Numbered from the stretch's first letter, positions 17,220-25,743 are shown. The stretch is DNA of 35,780 bases from Acidimicrobiaceae bacterium (GCA_003132205.1 PKWY01000051.1:1-35780), one strand, 5' to 3'. The notes: generated by a model from the sequence alone, not told the origin. Numbers and translations: made by a program.

Positions 17220-17841
17220 GCGTTGATCAACGGGACACGGCAGTAGGTCGGGTCCCCTCGGCGAGCTGCTGATTCTGGTTCGGGTGCGGGCTATTCGAAT
17301 CGCTGATTGGCAGAGGCCGACTGGGCGGTCACGAGACGCTGAACGGAATCCGCGATACTGAGCGACCAACCGCGCAGTAACCGGAGGTGAACCTCGAGTC
17401 TTCCGAGTTCGTCGCCGCGACCGCGGTCGCTGGGAAAGCGGACGTCAGTCCGTGAAGACTGCGAGCCCGCGATCTGACCGATGCGGCAGGGTTGCTTTGC
17501 AAGGTCGCTACAGATCAGAGACCTCGCGAGCGCGACTGAGTGGGGGAACCAAGCGGGTCCCCTCCGATAAACATGACGGGAGCCTGGCGATCACTCGCGC
17601 GTCACTTCCGTAGAAGTCCCTCGCCTCCCTCCCAAAGCCCAAATTGGGCCCGGCCCCCTCCTACTCAACCTGCAAGGTGATTCATCAGATCCGGCATTGG
17701 GCCATAATCGGCCCCGTTCCAGGCATTGCGGGCTTCTGCGAACGTCTTCGGTCACCGGATTTCCAAGATTCGGTGGGTTGGCAAGTGACCGAATTGATTC
17801 AGGTGACCGGTGAGAAACGTTACGGCTGACCTGCCTGTTCA
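17220..17841. other. Gene-free region rich in inverted repeats
   Basis: 622 bases with no supported gene. Directly after the GH16 stop is the palindrome GTTGATCAAC (17222-17231). GCGACCGCGGTCGC (17417-17430) is a perfect 14-bp palindrome. GCCCAA-A-TTGGGC lies at 17637-17649 and GGGCC-N6-GGCCC at 17699-17714. TTCGGTCAC (17747-17755) pairs perfectly with GTGACCGAA (17785-17793). The block GTCTTCGGTCACCGG at 17744-17758 recurs, with a 2-base insertion, in the leader of the first GH16 gene (15954-15969). This could be a multi-site operator region or a structured RNA. Confidence 0.5.
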
Positions 17842-18309
17842 GAGTTGAGCATATGTTGAGCATATGTAGTTGGCGCGTTGCTTTTGGCCTGACAGTTTGT
17901 AGTCATGAGCAAGGGCATTTCTCTACAGTGTCTCGAGGACGACGACACACTCGGGTATCCAACAAGGGCGACCGTGGTTGGGACCTCGCGCGGCTCCAGT
18001 GGCCCAACTTCCGTCAGGACCCACGGGCGATCGACAACGAAGCCGTTCGATCGGCGCACCCGCGGGGCGAGTGGTGGCGACTCGGATTCCCGATTCGCCC
18101 TCGAACGCCTCCGGCCACTGGAACCTGGGCGCGAGCCACGGCGCACCGATCAACAGGATTCGAAACTCCTCGTCACGAGTCCTTCGCAACCGGGCGAAGC
18201 ACGGGTCGCGCGAAAGTGTCATTCTGTTAACGAAGTTCCTCAACGCTCTTGCAAGTTACACGTAGTGCCGCGGCAGTTGACAATTTATACGGAGTCTGTA
18301 ATCATATGA
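17842..18309 (+). pseudogene. Duplicated GH16 promoter/start region in front of an eroded frame
   Basis: Positions 17842-17904 align without gaps to 16023-16085 (39 of 63 identical by hand count). The first 24 codons from ATG 17905 align to those of the GH16 gene at about 45 of 72 bases: MSKG-x4-L-type text against MNKG, with shared K-G, Q, L, T, P and T positions. After that the similarity ends. The frame runs to 18309 (134 aa) with no signal peptide core and no GH16 motif, rich in Arg and Ser. An 11-bp unit is nearly duplicated inside (GTTGAGCATAT twice, 17843-17864). I infer a decayed partial duplicate of the GH16 gene. A short orphan gene using the same promoter is the alternative. Confidence 0.45.
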
Positions 18310-18338
18310 AGTTGCGGGGGCTGATGAGGAGGAATGGC

Positions 18339-19100
18339 GTGCTGCTGGTCCAGCCAGAAGCAGCTGGGAACCGCGTGGAGAGTCGGCCAGAACGTACGGA
18401 TTCTCGTGCTACAGCCACCGTATCGGTCATAATCCCTACGTTAAACGAGGCATGGAACCTTGCCTTCGTTCTGAACACCATTCCGCAATGGGTGGATGAG
18501 GTCGTCATCGTCGATGGTCGTTCGCTCGACGACACTGAGCGTGTTGCCAGAGTGCTGCGTCCGGATGTGAAGGTGGTTGCGCAGACGCGCCGTGGCAAAG
18601 GGGCCGCCCTTCGTGCTGGATTGGCCGCTGCCACGGGAGAGATTCTCGTCATCATGGACGCCGACGGGTCCATGAATGGGGAGGAAATCGGGGCATTTAG
18701 AGACGCGTTGCTCTCGGGTGCGGACTACGCGAAGGGGAGCCGCTTCTGTAAGGGAGGGGGTTCGGTCGACATCACGAGACTTCGTCGGTTCGGAGACTGG
18801 GGTATTTGCCTACTGATTCGAGTGTTGTTCGGCGCTCGCTATACGGACGGAACCTACGGCTTCAAAGCGGTGTGGGCCGACCAGCTGAAGTTCATTCGGA
18901 TAGATACCGACGGCTTCGAGGTTGAGTTGCTCATTGATATTCGCGCACATCGTGCGGGGCTGCGAACCGTCGAGGTTCCATGTTTTGAGACCCACCGAAT
19001 TTACGGGACCAGTAATCTGAACGCTGCTCGAGATGGGCTGCGATGCTTACGAGTGATCGTGCGAGAGAGACTGCGAGGATACAGTGTCCCGTCATTCTGA
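18339..19100 (+). CDS. Family 2 glycosyltransferase (dolichyl/polyprenyl-phosphate sugar synthase-like)
   Basis: A GT-A fold glycosyltransferase of about 253 aa. Its motifs are VSVIIPTLNEAWNL at the start, VDEVVIVDGRSLDDT, the donor-binding segment RRGKGAALRAGLAAATGE, and the metal-binding DAD in IMDADGSMNGEE around residue 106. This pattern is that of DPM1-like enzymes that move sugar from a nucleotide to polyprenyl phosphate. GTG 18339 has GAGGAGG at ideal distance; ATG 18306 in the same frame has only GGAG at 11 nt. A TTGACA at 18278-18283 could be a -35 element. There are no C-terminal membrane helices, so the enzyme is probably peripheral. The next gene overlaps it by 17 bp. Confidence 0.87.
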   Translation: MLLVQPEAAGNRVESRPERTDSRATATVSVIIPTLNEAWNLAFVLNTIPQWVDEVVIVDGRSLDDTERVARVLRPDVKVVAQTRRGKGAALRAGLAAATGEILVIMDADGSMNGEEIGAFRDALLSGADYAKGSRFCKGGGSVDITRLRRFGDWGICLLIRVLFGARYTDGTYGFKAVWADQLKFIRIDTDGFEVELLIDIRAHRAGLRTVEVPCFETHRIYGTSNLNAARDGLRCLRVIVRERLRGYSVPSF

Positions 19101-20247
19101 AGTGCAGTCGCAGAATCCCGTGAACAACGAGAGGGAGGATCGGCCGAGGGTCGTTGTCGCAGGTCCTGGCTCGTCGCTCACCATTCCCGGGATCATTGTT
19201 TCCGAGATAACGCAGTCATTGGCTCAATTTGCACCAGTCACTCGGATTCAGGTGGACCTCGACACCGATCTGATGGTGAGCCTTCATCGTGCACCTTCAT
19301 TGGCGGCGGCCCACGATGCGCTCCGGGGCGCGGATATCGTTCGCCATCAGGCCCCGATGAACGCTCGTTTGCGATCGCAAGCATTCAAGAATTGGATCGG
19401 GCCCGATGTCGGCACGGCAGTCGCCTATGCCTGGCCGGGCATCAACAACAGTTGGATCTGGCAGTTCATTCAGGTGGCCAAGGCGGCGGGCGCCTCAGCT
19501 GTCGTCCTCTGCGCCAGTCTCCCGAAGTCCAGCCACGCGAATGCGGTCATGCTGGCTGAAATCATGTCCCAAGCCGATTTCATCATCGTCGGCGAAGCAT
19601 CCGACGCGGCCGAGCTCCACGCGGAGTACGGCACAACTGGTCCGGTTATCGACACGCATCGGGCGCTATCGCTCGGAGGTCGCAGCGGCAACTCGTCAGT
19701 CCAGCAAATCACGGCGTTCCTTCCCAAGGACGGGAGCGATTCGCTCGCCACACTTCTCGCGGCTTTCGACGCCATTCCCGAGGCGGGCATCGAAGCGTTT
19801 GGCCTTCAGGTGGTCATGCGCTACTCCGGTCCGGAAATGCCCGATCTGGTCGCCAGCAGTTATCACGCGGGTCACGTTCAGTTGATCGGCGATGACATCT
19901 CCGCTAAGGACCTGGAGAAGCTCTGCTCCACTTCGTCAGCGCTGAGTGTTGTCGAACCATCCTTCGATTCACGGGCCTTCTCAACTGCGGTGGCATGTGG
20001 CATTGCTACGGTCGTGGTGGCGAACTCGCACTTACCCGAAGTTGGTCGCGGCTACGTTGGAGGACTTCTCGCGGAACGTTTTCGTCCGGCGTCGGTCCAT
20101 GTCGCCCTAGCTCACGCCCTGAGACTCGAGGAGCTCGGATTCCCGAGTCCCGATGCCTGGGATGGGTTAGCCCAGCGAATCAATCCAACGCGTCATCTCG
20201 AACTCCGCTCCTTCGTTCTTCGTGCGCCTGCCACTCACATCGGATGA
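19084..20247 (+). CDS. Probable GT-B-type glycosyltransferase
   Basis: A 387-aa protein without an obvious named family. It opens with VVVAGPGSSLTIPGIIVSEI, like the glycine-rich first strand of GT-B enzymes. Near the C-terminus it has SVVEPSFDSRAFSTAVACGIATVVVANSHLPEV, which fits the GT4-type donor-site segment (P-S-x-x-E-x-F, then A-x-A-C-G and LPEV), but with the usual glutamate replaced by Asp. There is no signal peptide or membrane helix. GTG 19084 overlaps the previous gene by 17 bp and has AGGA 4 nt upstream; in-frame GTGs at 19102 and 19120 are possible. It is tightly coupled to its neighbours (ATGA overlap with the next gene), so it belongs to the polysaccharide operon. Substrates are unknown. 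Confidence 0.7.
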   Translation: MSRHSEVQSQNPVNNEREDRPRVVVAGPGSSLTIPGIIVSEITQSLAQFAPVTRIQVDLDTDLMVSLHRAPSLAAAHDALRGADIVRHQAPMNARLRSQAFKNWIGPDVGTAVAYAWPGINNSWIWQFIQVAKAAGASAVVLCASLPKSSHANAVMLAEIMSQADFIIVGEASDAAELHAEYGTTGPVIDTHRALSLGGRSGNSSVQQITAFLPKDGSDSLATLLAAFDAIPEAGIEAFGLQVVMRYSGPEMPDLVASSYHAGHVQLIGDDISAKDLEKLCSTSSALSVVEPSFDSRAFSTAVACGIATVVVANSHLPEVGRGYVGGLLAERFRPASVHVALAHALRLEELGFPSPDAWDGLAQRINPTRHLELRSFVLRAPATHIG

Positions 20248-22514
20248 GGGTCTCAGTTGTCATTTGTGCTTACACCATGGATAGGTGGGACTCTCTCGTC
20301 GCTTCGGTGAACTCGAGTTTCGATCAGACTCTCCAACCAATCGAGGTGATTGTCGTCATCGATCACAATGGGGAGCTCTATCAGCGAGCAACGGGCGAGT
20401 TCCCCGACGCCCTCGTCGTGGCGAACAAATCCACCAAAGGCCTGTCGGGGGCTCGCAATACCGGCGTGGCGTTGTCGTTGGGTGAGGTGGTCGCTTTTCT
20501 CGACGATGACGCCTACGCCGAGACGACATGGTTGGAACGTCTGGTGGCGCCCTTCGAGGACGAGAAGGTCGCTGGTGTCGGAGGATGGATTCTCCCTCAT
20601 TGGGAGGGCGCGTCGGCGCCTTGGTTCCCCAAGACCTTCTACTGGATCCTGGGATGCAGTTACGAGGGTCTGCCAGACACCAATGCCACGATACGGAACC
20701 CAATCGGGGCGAATATGGCGATCCGACGAGGTGTTTTCACGATGGTCGGCGGCTTCACATCCGGAATCGGTCGGATTGGCCTGACGCCTCTCGGATGTGA
20801 AGAGACCGAACTCTGCATTCGCTACACGAAGCGCTTCGCGAACGAGCGGATCGTCCTCACCCGCGACGCAGTCGTGCATCACCGCGTGCCCGCTTCTCGA
20901 CTCACCTGGCACTATTTCTGGACCCGATGCTGGGCCGAAGGACTCTCGAAGGCGGCGGTGTCCACGCTGGTCGGCCCGGATCTCGGTCTCGCCACCGAGC
21001 GTCGCCACGTACTTACGGCGTTGCCGCGAGAACTCGCTCGAAGCCTCGTGGCGATGAGGCAGGATCCTCGTGCTGGTGCGACGCGCTTCGCTCTGGTCGT
21101 CGCAGGCTCCGTCGTCGCCGCAGCGGGGCTGGTGCGAGGTCGCATCGCTCTCGTGCGCAACCCCATTGAGATCACGAGCGATCAACTGGGCCTTCTGACG
21201 CCGGAGTCCGCGAAGGGGGTGGAACCTCCCGAGCCGCCGCGCCCGACGCCGAGAACGCCATTTGCGCCTTTCGGCTGGCGTGGCGCGCCGAAAGAGGCTC
21301 GCAACGATCTAGCGGGGACTTCGGTACATCCCTGGCGTCCCGTCGAGCAGATCCAATTCGACGTCGATGCACCGTCAGAGACGCTGAGGCTGCCCGCCGA
21401 GCCCGGCGAGCGCGTGTGGATCGAGGTGTTCAAGCGTGGCCAAGTGGTCGGGGTGATCGAGGCGTGTGGTGGCAACGTCGCACGTGCGGACTCGATCAAG
21501 TCCGAGTTGACGAGTGCGTTCGCGGACATCGAACCGTCGCCTTTCCGGTCGGTCCCGGACGAACAGCTGCCGAGCGTGACGGTCGTCGTGCCCACCATCG
21601 GTCGCCAACCGGCGCGGCTCGTCCGGACCGTGGAGTCGTTGCTCGCGTTGGACTACCCGGACTTCGAGATCATCGTCGTCGACAATCGGACGGGGTTCCA
21701 CAATGAGCCGCTGCCGGCGTTCCCGGGAGGTGACAAGGTGCGCGTCGAGCTCGAAGCAAAGCCCGGCATCGCCGCGGCGCGCAACCGAGGGGTCGCTTCG
21801 GCCAAGGGTGAGATCATCGCCTTCACCGACGACGACGTGCTCGTCGACGCGCTGTGGCTTCGCGCACTGGGAGCTCGCTTCGTGCTGGACGCTGAAGTCG
21901 AAGGGGTCGGAGGACTGGTCCTGCCGAGTGAACTGGCGACCGAACCGCAGCTCTGGTTCGAGGAGTTCTACGGTGGCTTCAGCCAATCCTTCCGTTCGGA
22001 GACCACGAGCGTCGCACGCAACTCGAAGACCGACGGACTCTTCCCCTACGCGCCCGGACGATTCGGTGCCGGGTGCAACATGGCGTTTCGCCGTTCGACG
22101 CTGGAGCGGGTCGGCGGATTCAACGAGCTGCTCGGGACTGGCACTGCGGCCAGGGGCGGTGAGGATCTGGCTATCTTCATCAACGTCCTGCTCGGCGGCG
22201 GGACGCTCGCCTTCGAGCCGGCCGCGCTCGTGCGCCACGCCCACCGTCGCACCGAGTCAGAGTTCATGAGCCAGGTGTTCGGATACGGGGTCGGCCTTAC
22301 TGCCATGTACACCGCGCTTGTCGTCAGCGATCCGCGTCACCTGGTCGCGATGCTGCGAAGAATCCCCGCCGGTGTACGGCTTCTGACCCGTCCTTCTGCG
22401 AGCCGATCGGCGAGTTCGACGACGGGCTATCCTCGTCGCACGTACGGTAACCAAATGCTTGGAATGGCCTACGGGCCAGTTGCATATCTTCGAAGCGTGA
22501 TCAAGGCCAGATGA
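20244..22514 (+). CDS. Double glycosyltransferase: two GT2 domains in one chain
   Basis: The 756-aa protein has two separate GT2 domains. The first (about 1-290) starts with MRVSVVICAYTMDRWDSLVA and has a DDD metal site in FLDDDAY near 86-88. The second (from about 442) starts with LPSVTVVVPTIGRQ and has FTDDDVLVD near 529. Between them, about 365-430 forms a small beta-rich module (VWIEVFKRGQVVGVIEA) that also precedes the GT2 domain of the protein at 27066. The protein therefore looks like a fusion of a simple GT2 with a complete paralogue of that enzyme. ATG 20244 overlaps the previous stop by 4 bp; a longer in-frame reading upstream is rejected because it would overlap most of the previous gene's 3' end. 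It may add two successive sugars. Confidence 0.9.
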   Translation: MRVSVVICAYTMDRWDSLVASVNSSFDQTLQPIEVIVVIDHNGELYQRATGEFPDALVVANKSTKGLSGARNTGVALSLGEVVAFLDDDAYAETTWLERLVAPFEDEKVAGVGGWILPHWEGASAPWFPKTFYWILGCSYEGLPDTNATIRNPIGANMAIRRGVFTMVGGFTSGIGRIGLTPLGCEETELCIRYTKRFANERIVLTRDAVVHHRVPASRLTWHYFWTRCWAEGLSKAAVSTLVGPDLGLATERRHVLTALPRELARSLVAMRQDPRAGATRFALVVAGSVVAAAGLVRGRIALVRNPIEITSDQLGLLTPESAKGVEPPEPPRPTPRTPFAPFGWRGAPKEARNDLAGTSVHPWRPVEQIQFDVDAPSETLRLPAEPGERVWIEVFKRGQVVGVIEACGGNVARADSIKSELTSAFADIEPSPFRSVPDEQLPSVTVVVPTIGRQPARLVRTVESLLALDYPDFEIIVVDNRTGFHNEPLPAFPGGDKVRVELEAKPGIAAARNRGVASAKGEIIAFTDDDVLVDALWLRALGARFVLDAEVEGVGGLVLPSELATEPQLWFEEFYGGFSQSFRSETTSVARNSKTDGLFPYAPGRFGAGCNMAFRRSTLERVGGFNELLGTGTAARGGEDLAIFINVLLGGGTLAFEPAALVRHAHRRTESEFMSQVFGYGVGLTAMYTALVVSDPRHLVAMLRRIPAGVRLLTRPSASRSASSTTGYPRRTYGNQMLGMAYGPVAYLRSVIKAR

Positions 22515-22541
22515 GGGTGGATCGAACAAAGGTCACATGTC

Positions 22542-22569
22542 TTGTCATAACTCAGTGCAGGAATAGAAT
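22542..22569 (+). promoter_or_regulatory. Candidate sigma70-type promoter of the membrane-protein operon
   Basis: TTGTCA at 22542-22547 and TAGAAT at 22564-22569 are separated by 16 bases, each one mismatch from the consensus hexamers. Transcription would start near 22576, leaving about 108 bases of leader before ATG 22684. Confidence 0.55.
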
Positions 22570-22597
22570 GGTGTCGGAGAGTCGCGATTGGGCACGT

Positions 22598-22623
22598 GGC
22601 GCTTCGCCAGGCCTCGAAGCGCC
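22598..22623 (+). terminator. Strong hairpin in the leader (terminator or attenuator)
   Basis: GGCGCTTC and GAAGCGCC form a perfect 8-bp stem around a 10-base loop. There is no T-run, so it is not a classical intrinsic terminator. It lies downstream of the candidate promoter and 60 bases before the start codon, so attenuation or RNA stability control is possible. Confidence 0.45.
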
Positions 22624-22683
22624 CGCACAGCGGCGCAAACGAGGACGGGATATCTTCACTGCCTCTGCTCGGTAGGCGTAGAC

Positions 22684-23535
22684 ATGACGGACTCGAATGA
22701 TCGCAGGAATCGGGCTCACCAGACGTGGCCCCTTGCTCAACTCCTGGAGGATCTGGCGCAGAAGGAATCGGGCCTTGGTTTCGTGTACGCGGCCCTCGAC
22801 CTGCTGGCGAAGCGCTACGGGCTGAAGGATGTGGTCGTCATACTTGCCAATGAATCACACGGAACGCAGATATTCCGTCTCGGTGGAAAGGCCGTAACGG
22901 CCGACATCGCGGCTCGGATCAACGCCCCACCCGGTGTGTACTGCGACCCGGACATTGTGCCCGAACGTGAGCGCGACGCCGTGCACGCCGCGTGCGATTC
23001 TTCGTACTCTCGTCATCTCTTGGAGTTCACGGCCACTCGCGACGCCGAGCGGGGCAATCCGTCACCGACGGCCTCCGATGAGATTCGCGACGACGAGGCC
23101 GTCCGAGATCGACCTAGGTGGAAATCAGTCCTCGACGCCGCAATGGACGTGAATCATTATCGAGCGTTGGCCAAGTACCTTCGACGTCAGGAATCGCGGG
23201 TCCTGGTCTCCAAAGCCACTTTGTTCGCCGACTGTCTGGTATTTCTTCTGACGATTGGCGACGTGCATGGTCCGATCCGGTTCGTCTTTGGGCTCGTCCT
23301 GGGTCTTTTTATTCCAGGTTGGTCGGTGGTCGGCCTCCTCAAGCTGCGAAATGCGGCGCTGGAACTGGGGCTCGCAATCGCGGTGAGCCTCGCACTCCTG
23401 ATGGTGGCTGCTCAACTCCTGATCACGTTGGACCTATGGCACCCGGTGACCCTCGAGGAGTTGACGTGTCTCGCGTGCCTGCCGTCGCTGATTTTCCAAT
23501 CCAATATTGATCTGCGAGCGATGGGTGCCCGATGA
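22684..23535 (+). CDS. Membrane protein with the N-terminal domain of the diguanylate cyclase at 8338
   Basis: A 283-aa protein counted from ATG 22684; an upstream TTG (22588) would put the leader hairpin inside the gene and adds unrelated sequence. Residues 29-115 match the N-terminal domain of the cyclase at 8338 (61 of 87 identical), including GFVYAALDLLAKRYGLKDVV, FRLGGKAV and PGVYCDPDIVP. A variable linker (about 117-160) follows, then hydrophobic helices at about 198-220, 227-250 and 258-274. RFVFGLVLGLFIPGWSVVGLL resembles DUF1616-type membrane segments found in actinobacterial polysaccharide loci; that resemblance is tentative. The soluble domain may be a sensor or docking module shared with c-di-GMP signalling. 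It overlaps the next gene by 4 bp (ATGA). Confidence 0.87.
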   Translation: MTDSNDRRNRAHQTWPLAQLLEDLAQKESGLGFVYAALDLLAKRYGLKDVVVILANESHGTQIFRLGGKAVTADIAARINAPPGVYCDPDIVPERERDAVHAACDSSYSRHLLEFTATRDAERGNPSPTASDEIRDDEAVRDRPRWKSVLDAAMDVNHYRALAKYLRRQESRVLVSKATLFADCLVFLLTIGDVHGPIRFVFGLVLGLFIPGWSVVGLLKLRNAALELGLAIAVSLALLMVAAQLLITLDLWHPVTLEELTCLACLPSLIFQSNIDLRAMGAR

Positions 23536-23753
23536 GCGGCATCCTCCTGGCCGGCGTCGGCGCGCTTGCTTCGTATCAGATCGTGCTCGTGACGCTCGTG
23601 GCGTGTATTGTCCTGCTTTGCGTTCGCACGTGGCTGGGGGTCATGGGTATCGTGCTGTTCCGACGAGTGACCGTGCTGCTCAACATTTCGGTGATTGTCT
23701 TGCTGACTTCCTTTCTGCTTGTCGTCATCCTTCGGTTCAAGACTCTTGCTTAG
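23532..23753 (+). CDS. Small two-helix membrane protein
   Basis: A 73-aa protein dominated by two hydrophobic stretches, about 5-28 (GVGALASYQIVLVTLVACIV) and 48-67 (LLNISVIVLLTSFLLVVILR). It has no catalytic motif. ATG 23532 overlaps the previous stop by 4 bp, and the following membrane protein starts 13 bp after its stop. It is therefore probably a small subunit or accessory of the membrane complex formed by its two neighbours. I do not recognise the family. Confidence 0.75.
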   Translation: MSGILLAGVGALASYQIVLVTLVACIVLLCVRTWLGVMGIVLFRRVTVLLNISVIVLLTSFLLVVILRFKTLA

Positions 23754-23766
23754 GCGCGGCGGACAA

Positions 23767-25596
23767 ATGAAGCCCTGGGACCTGGCGCTCCGTGACGTGC
23801 GTCGACTTTCACGCGACTGGCTCGGGAGCGGTCTGGCGGCCGTTGGCATGGTGCTTTGGCTCTGCGCCATCTACCGAGCCAACTTCCTTCAAATGGGCCC
23901 GCTGGGTCTCGTGTCGATCCTCGGCTGGACGTACTTTGTCGGGCTTGGGCTCGTGGTAGTGGGTTTCTCCTTCGAACTGCTGCACACTCCACTTCGCCAG
24001 AAACGACTCATCTTCCTCATCATCGCGCTCGTCCTCATCCTTTACGCCACGGCTTCGGCGGTGGAGCCGGTGGCATCCCTGCCGGACTCGTGGATCCACG
24101 CCGGGTTTGTCCAGTACTTTGTTCAGCACGGGCGCCCCCTCAATAGCTTCGATGCCCGATTCTCCTGGCCGGGGGGGTTCTCGCTTGGCGCGGTACTCGT
24201 CGCGTTCACGGGTCAGGTCAACGCTTTTGGTTTCCTCAGATGGTTCCCGGTCGCCATTGAACTGGCATACCTCGCACCACTGCTCGTCATCGCCAAGTTC
24301 AGCGGTGTCAATAGGCGCGCAGGTTGGCTGGGGGTGGCGCTCTACTACTCGACGAACTGGATCTACCAGGACTACTTTTCGCCGCAGGCGCTCGACTACC
24401 TTTTTTTCCTGGTGGCCATCGCGGTGGTACTCGCTATCTGGCGGCCCAAGCGACCCGCTCGGCTCGGCGCAACCCGCGGTTATTGGTTGGAGCGGATCAG
24501 ACAGAGTCGCGAAGTGCTGAGCATCGCTCGGCTGGAGGGTCATGACGCGACCACCACATGGGGTAGCGCGGCCACCCTGTGGCTGCTCGGATTGCTAGGG
24601 CTGATCTGTCTCGCGCTGGCCATGAGTCACCAACTCACGCCGTATGCGCTGATCCTGTCCTTGGGGGCATGCCTCGCCACCAGGCGTCTCGGTCGTCCGG
24701 AGTTGATTGTCGTCGCGGGGCTTCTCGCAGTCGGATGGCTCAGCTTGGGGGCGAGCAACTTCTGGCTTGGTCACTTGAGCGTTATCTTCGGATCCGTTGG
24801 CCAAATCAGTAGCACCATCGGGTCGAACGTTACGAGTCGTGTCTCCGGAAGCGTCAGTCACTTGATGATAGTCAAGGTTCGTATGCTCATTACCGCAGGT
24901 CTCTTCTTCTTCGCGGGAATCGGTGTCCTGCGACGCCACGCGGACTCGCGCACGCTTGAAGCATTATCGGTAGTGCCCTTCGCCCTTCTGGTAGCGCAGA
25001 ACTACGGCGGTGAGGGGCTGCTGCGGGTCGTCCTCTACAGTCTCCCGTTCGCGTCCCTGCTCGCCGCGTCGGCGATCTTGCCCGACACTTCAGGAACGAT
25101 TCGAGCCTTTGCGCCGAGGCTGCGAAACGGACGAAGAGTTCGCACCCTGCTGCGCCTTGCGGTAGTCATCGTCGTGCTCGGATTCGCCGTCGTTTCCACG
25201 ATCGTGCGCGGAGGTAATGATTCCTACGAAGCGTTCTCCACGGGTGAACTCGCAGCGGTCAACTACGCCTACGCCCACGTACGTCCCGGCCAGATCATTG
25301 GAGTCGTCACCCCATTTCTCCCTGTCGAAATACGCGACGTTGGATCAGTCATCATCTACGCCTCAAGTGGTGGAAGCACATTTCCGACGCTAAAGCAAGA
25401 GGGCTCGATGCTGATCAAGGCGAAACCCGCAGTCATCGTTCTTTCGCAGTCTCAAGAGGCGTGGGGCGAACTGATCGCGGGCTACCCGAAGGGATGGGAG
25501 GCGGTCGTCGAGGTTGACCTTGTCCAGCATGGCTACCGAGTGGTGGCGAGCTGGCCCACGGCCACGGTCCTTGAACCCCCGCCATCGGTGGGCTGA
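23767..25596 (+). CDS. Large polytopic membrane protein, possibly GT-C-like
   Basis: The 609-aa product has roughly a dozen hydrophobic helices from residue 20 to about 480 and a soluble C-terminal part (about 495-609). An extramembrane loop after the third or fourth helix reads DSWIHAGFVQYFVQHGRPLN, followed by RFSWPGGFSLG and later NWIYQDYFSPQALDY. Such acidic and aromatic loop motifs are usual in GT-C glycosyltransferases that use polyprenyl-linked sugars, but I cannot identify the catalytic acid with certainty. ATG 23767 was chosen because it follows the previous stop by 13 bp and GGCGGA precedes it; an earlier in-frame start would overlap that gene. It could be the polymerase or a transferase of the exopolysaccharide pathway. 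Specific function unknown. Confidence 0.8.
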   Translation: MKPWDLALRDVRRLSRDWLGSGLAAVGMVLWLCAIYRANFLQMGPLGLVSILGWTYFVGLGLVVVGFSFELLHTPLRQKRLIFLIIALVLILYATASAVEPVASLPDSWIHAGFVQYFVQHGRPLNSFDARFSWPGGFSLGAVLVAFTGQVNAFGFLRWFPVAIELAYLAPLLVIAKFSGVNRRAGWLGVALYYSTNWIYQDYFSPQALDYLFFLVAIAVVLAIWRPKRPARLGATRGYWLERIRQSREVLSIARLEGHDATTTWGSAATLWLLGLLGLICLALAMSHQLTPYALILSLGACLATRRLGRPELIVVAGLLAVGWLSLGASNFWLGHLSVIFGSVGQISSTIGSNVTSRVSGSVSHLMIVKVRMLITAGLFFFAGIGVLRRHADSRTLEALSVVPFALLVAQNYGGEGLLRVVLYSLPFASLLAASAILPDTSGTIRAFAPRLRNGRRVRTLLRLAVVIVVLGFAVVSTIVRGGNDSYEAFSTGELAAVNYAYAHVRPGQIIGVVTPFLPVEIRDVGSVIIYASSGGSTFPTLKQEGSMLIKAKPAVIVLSQSQEAWGELIAGYPKGWEAVVEVDLVQHGYRVVASWPTATVLEPPPSVG

Positions 25597-25743
25597 GGAG
25601 ACGTCAGCGTACCGGCGGCTCGGCGTGGGCCTTGGTGCGGGGCGAATCCACGTGGGCAGAGTATGCACTCGCACTATTTTTGTGCGAAGTTCGATCTTGT
25701 TGGGCTTCGATTGAGGAGCGTCGGATTTCTCGAACGGGGACCA

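Noticed and set aside
19995..20243. Extended start of the double glycosyltransferase
   Set aside because: It would overlap about 250 bp of the preceding gene in another frame; the GT2 first strand starts exactly at ATG 20244 in an ATGA overlap.
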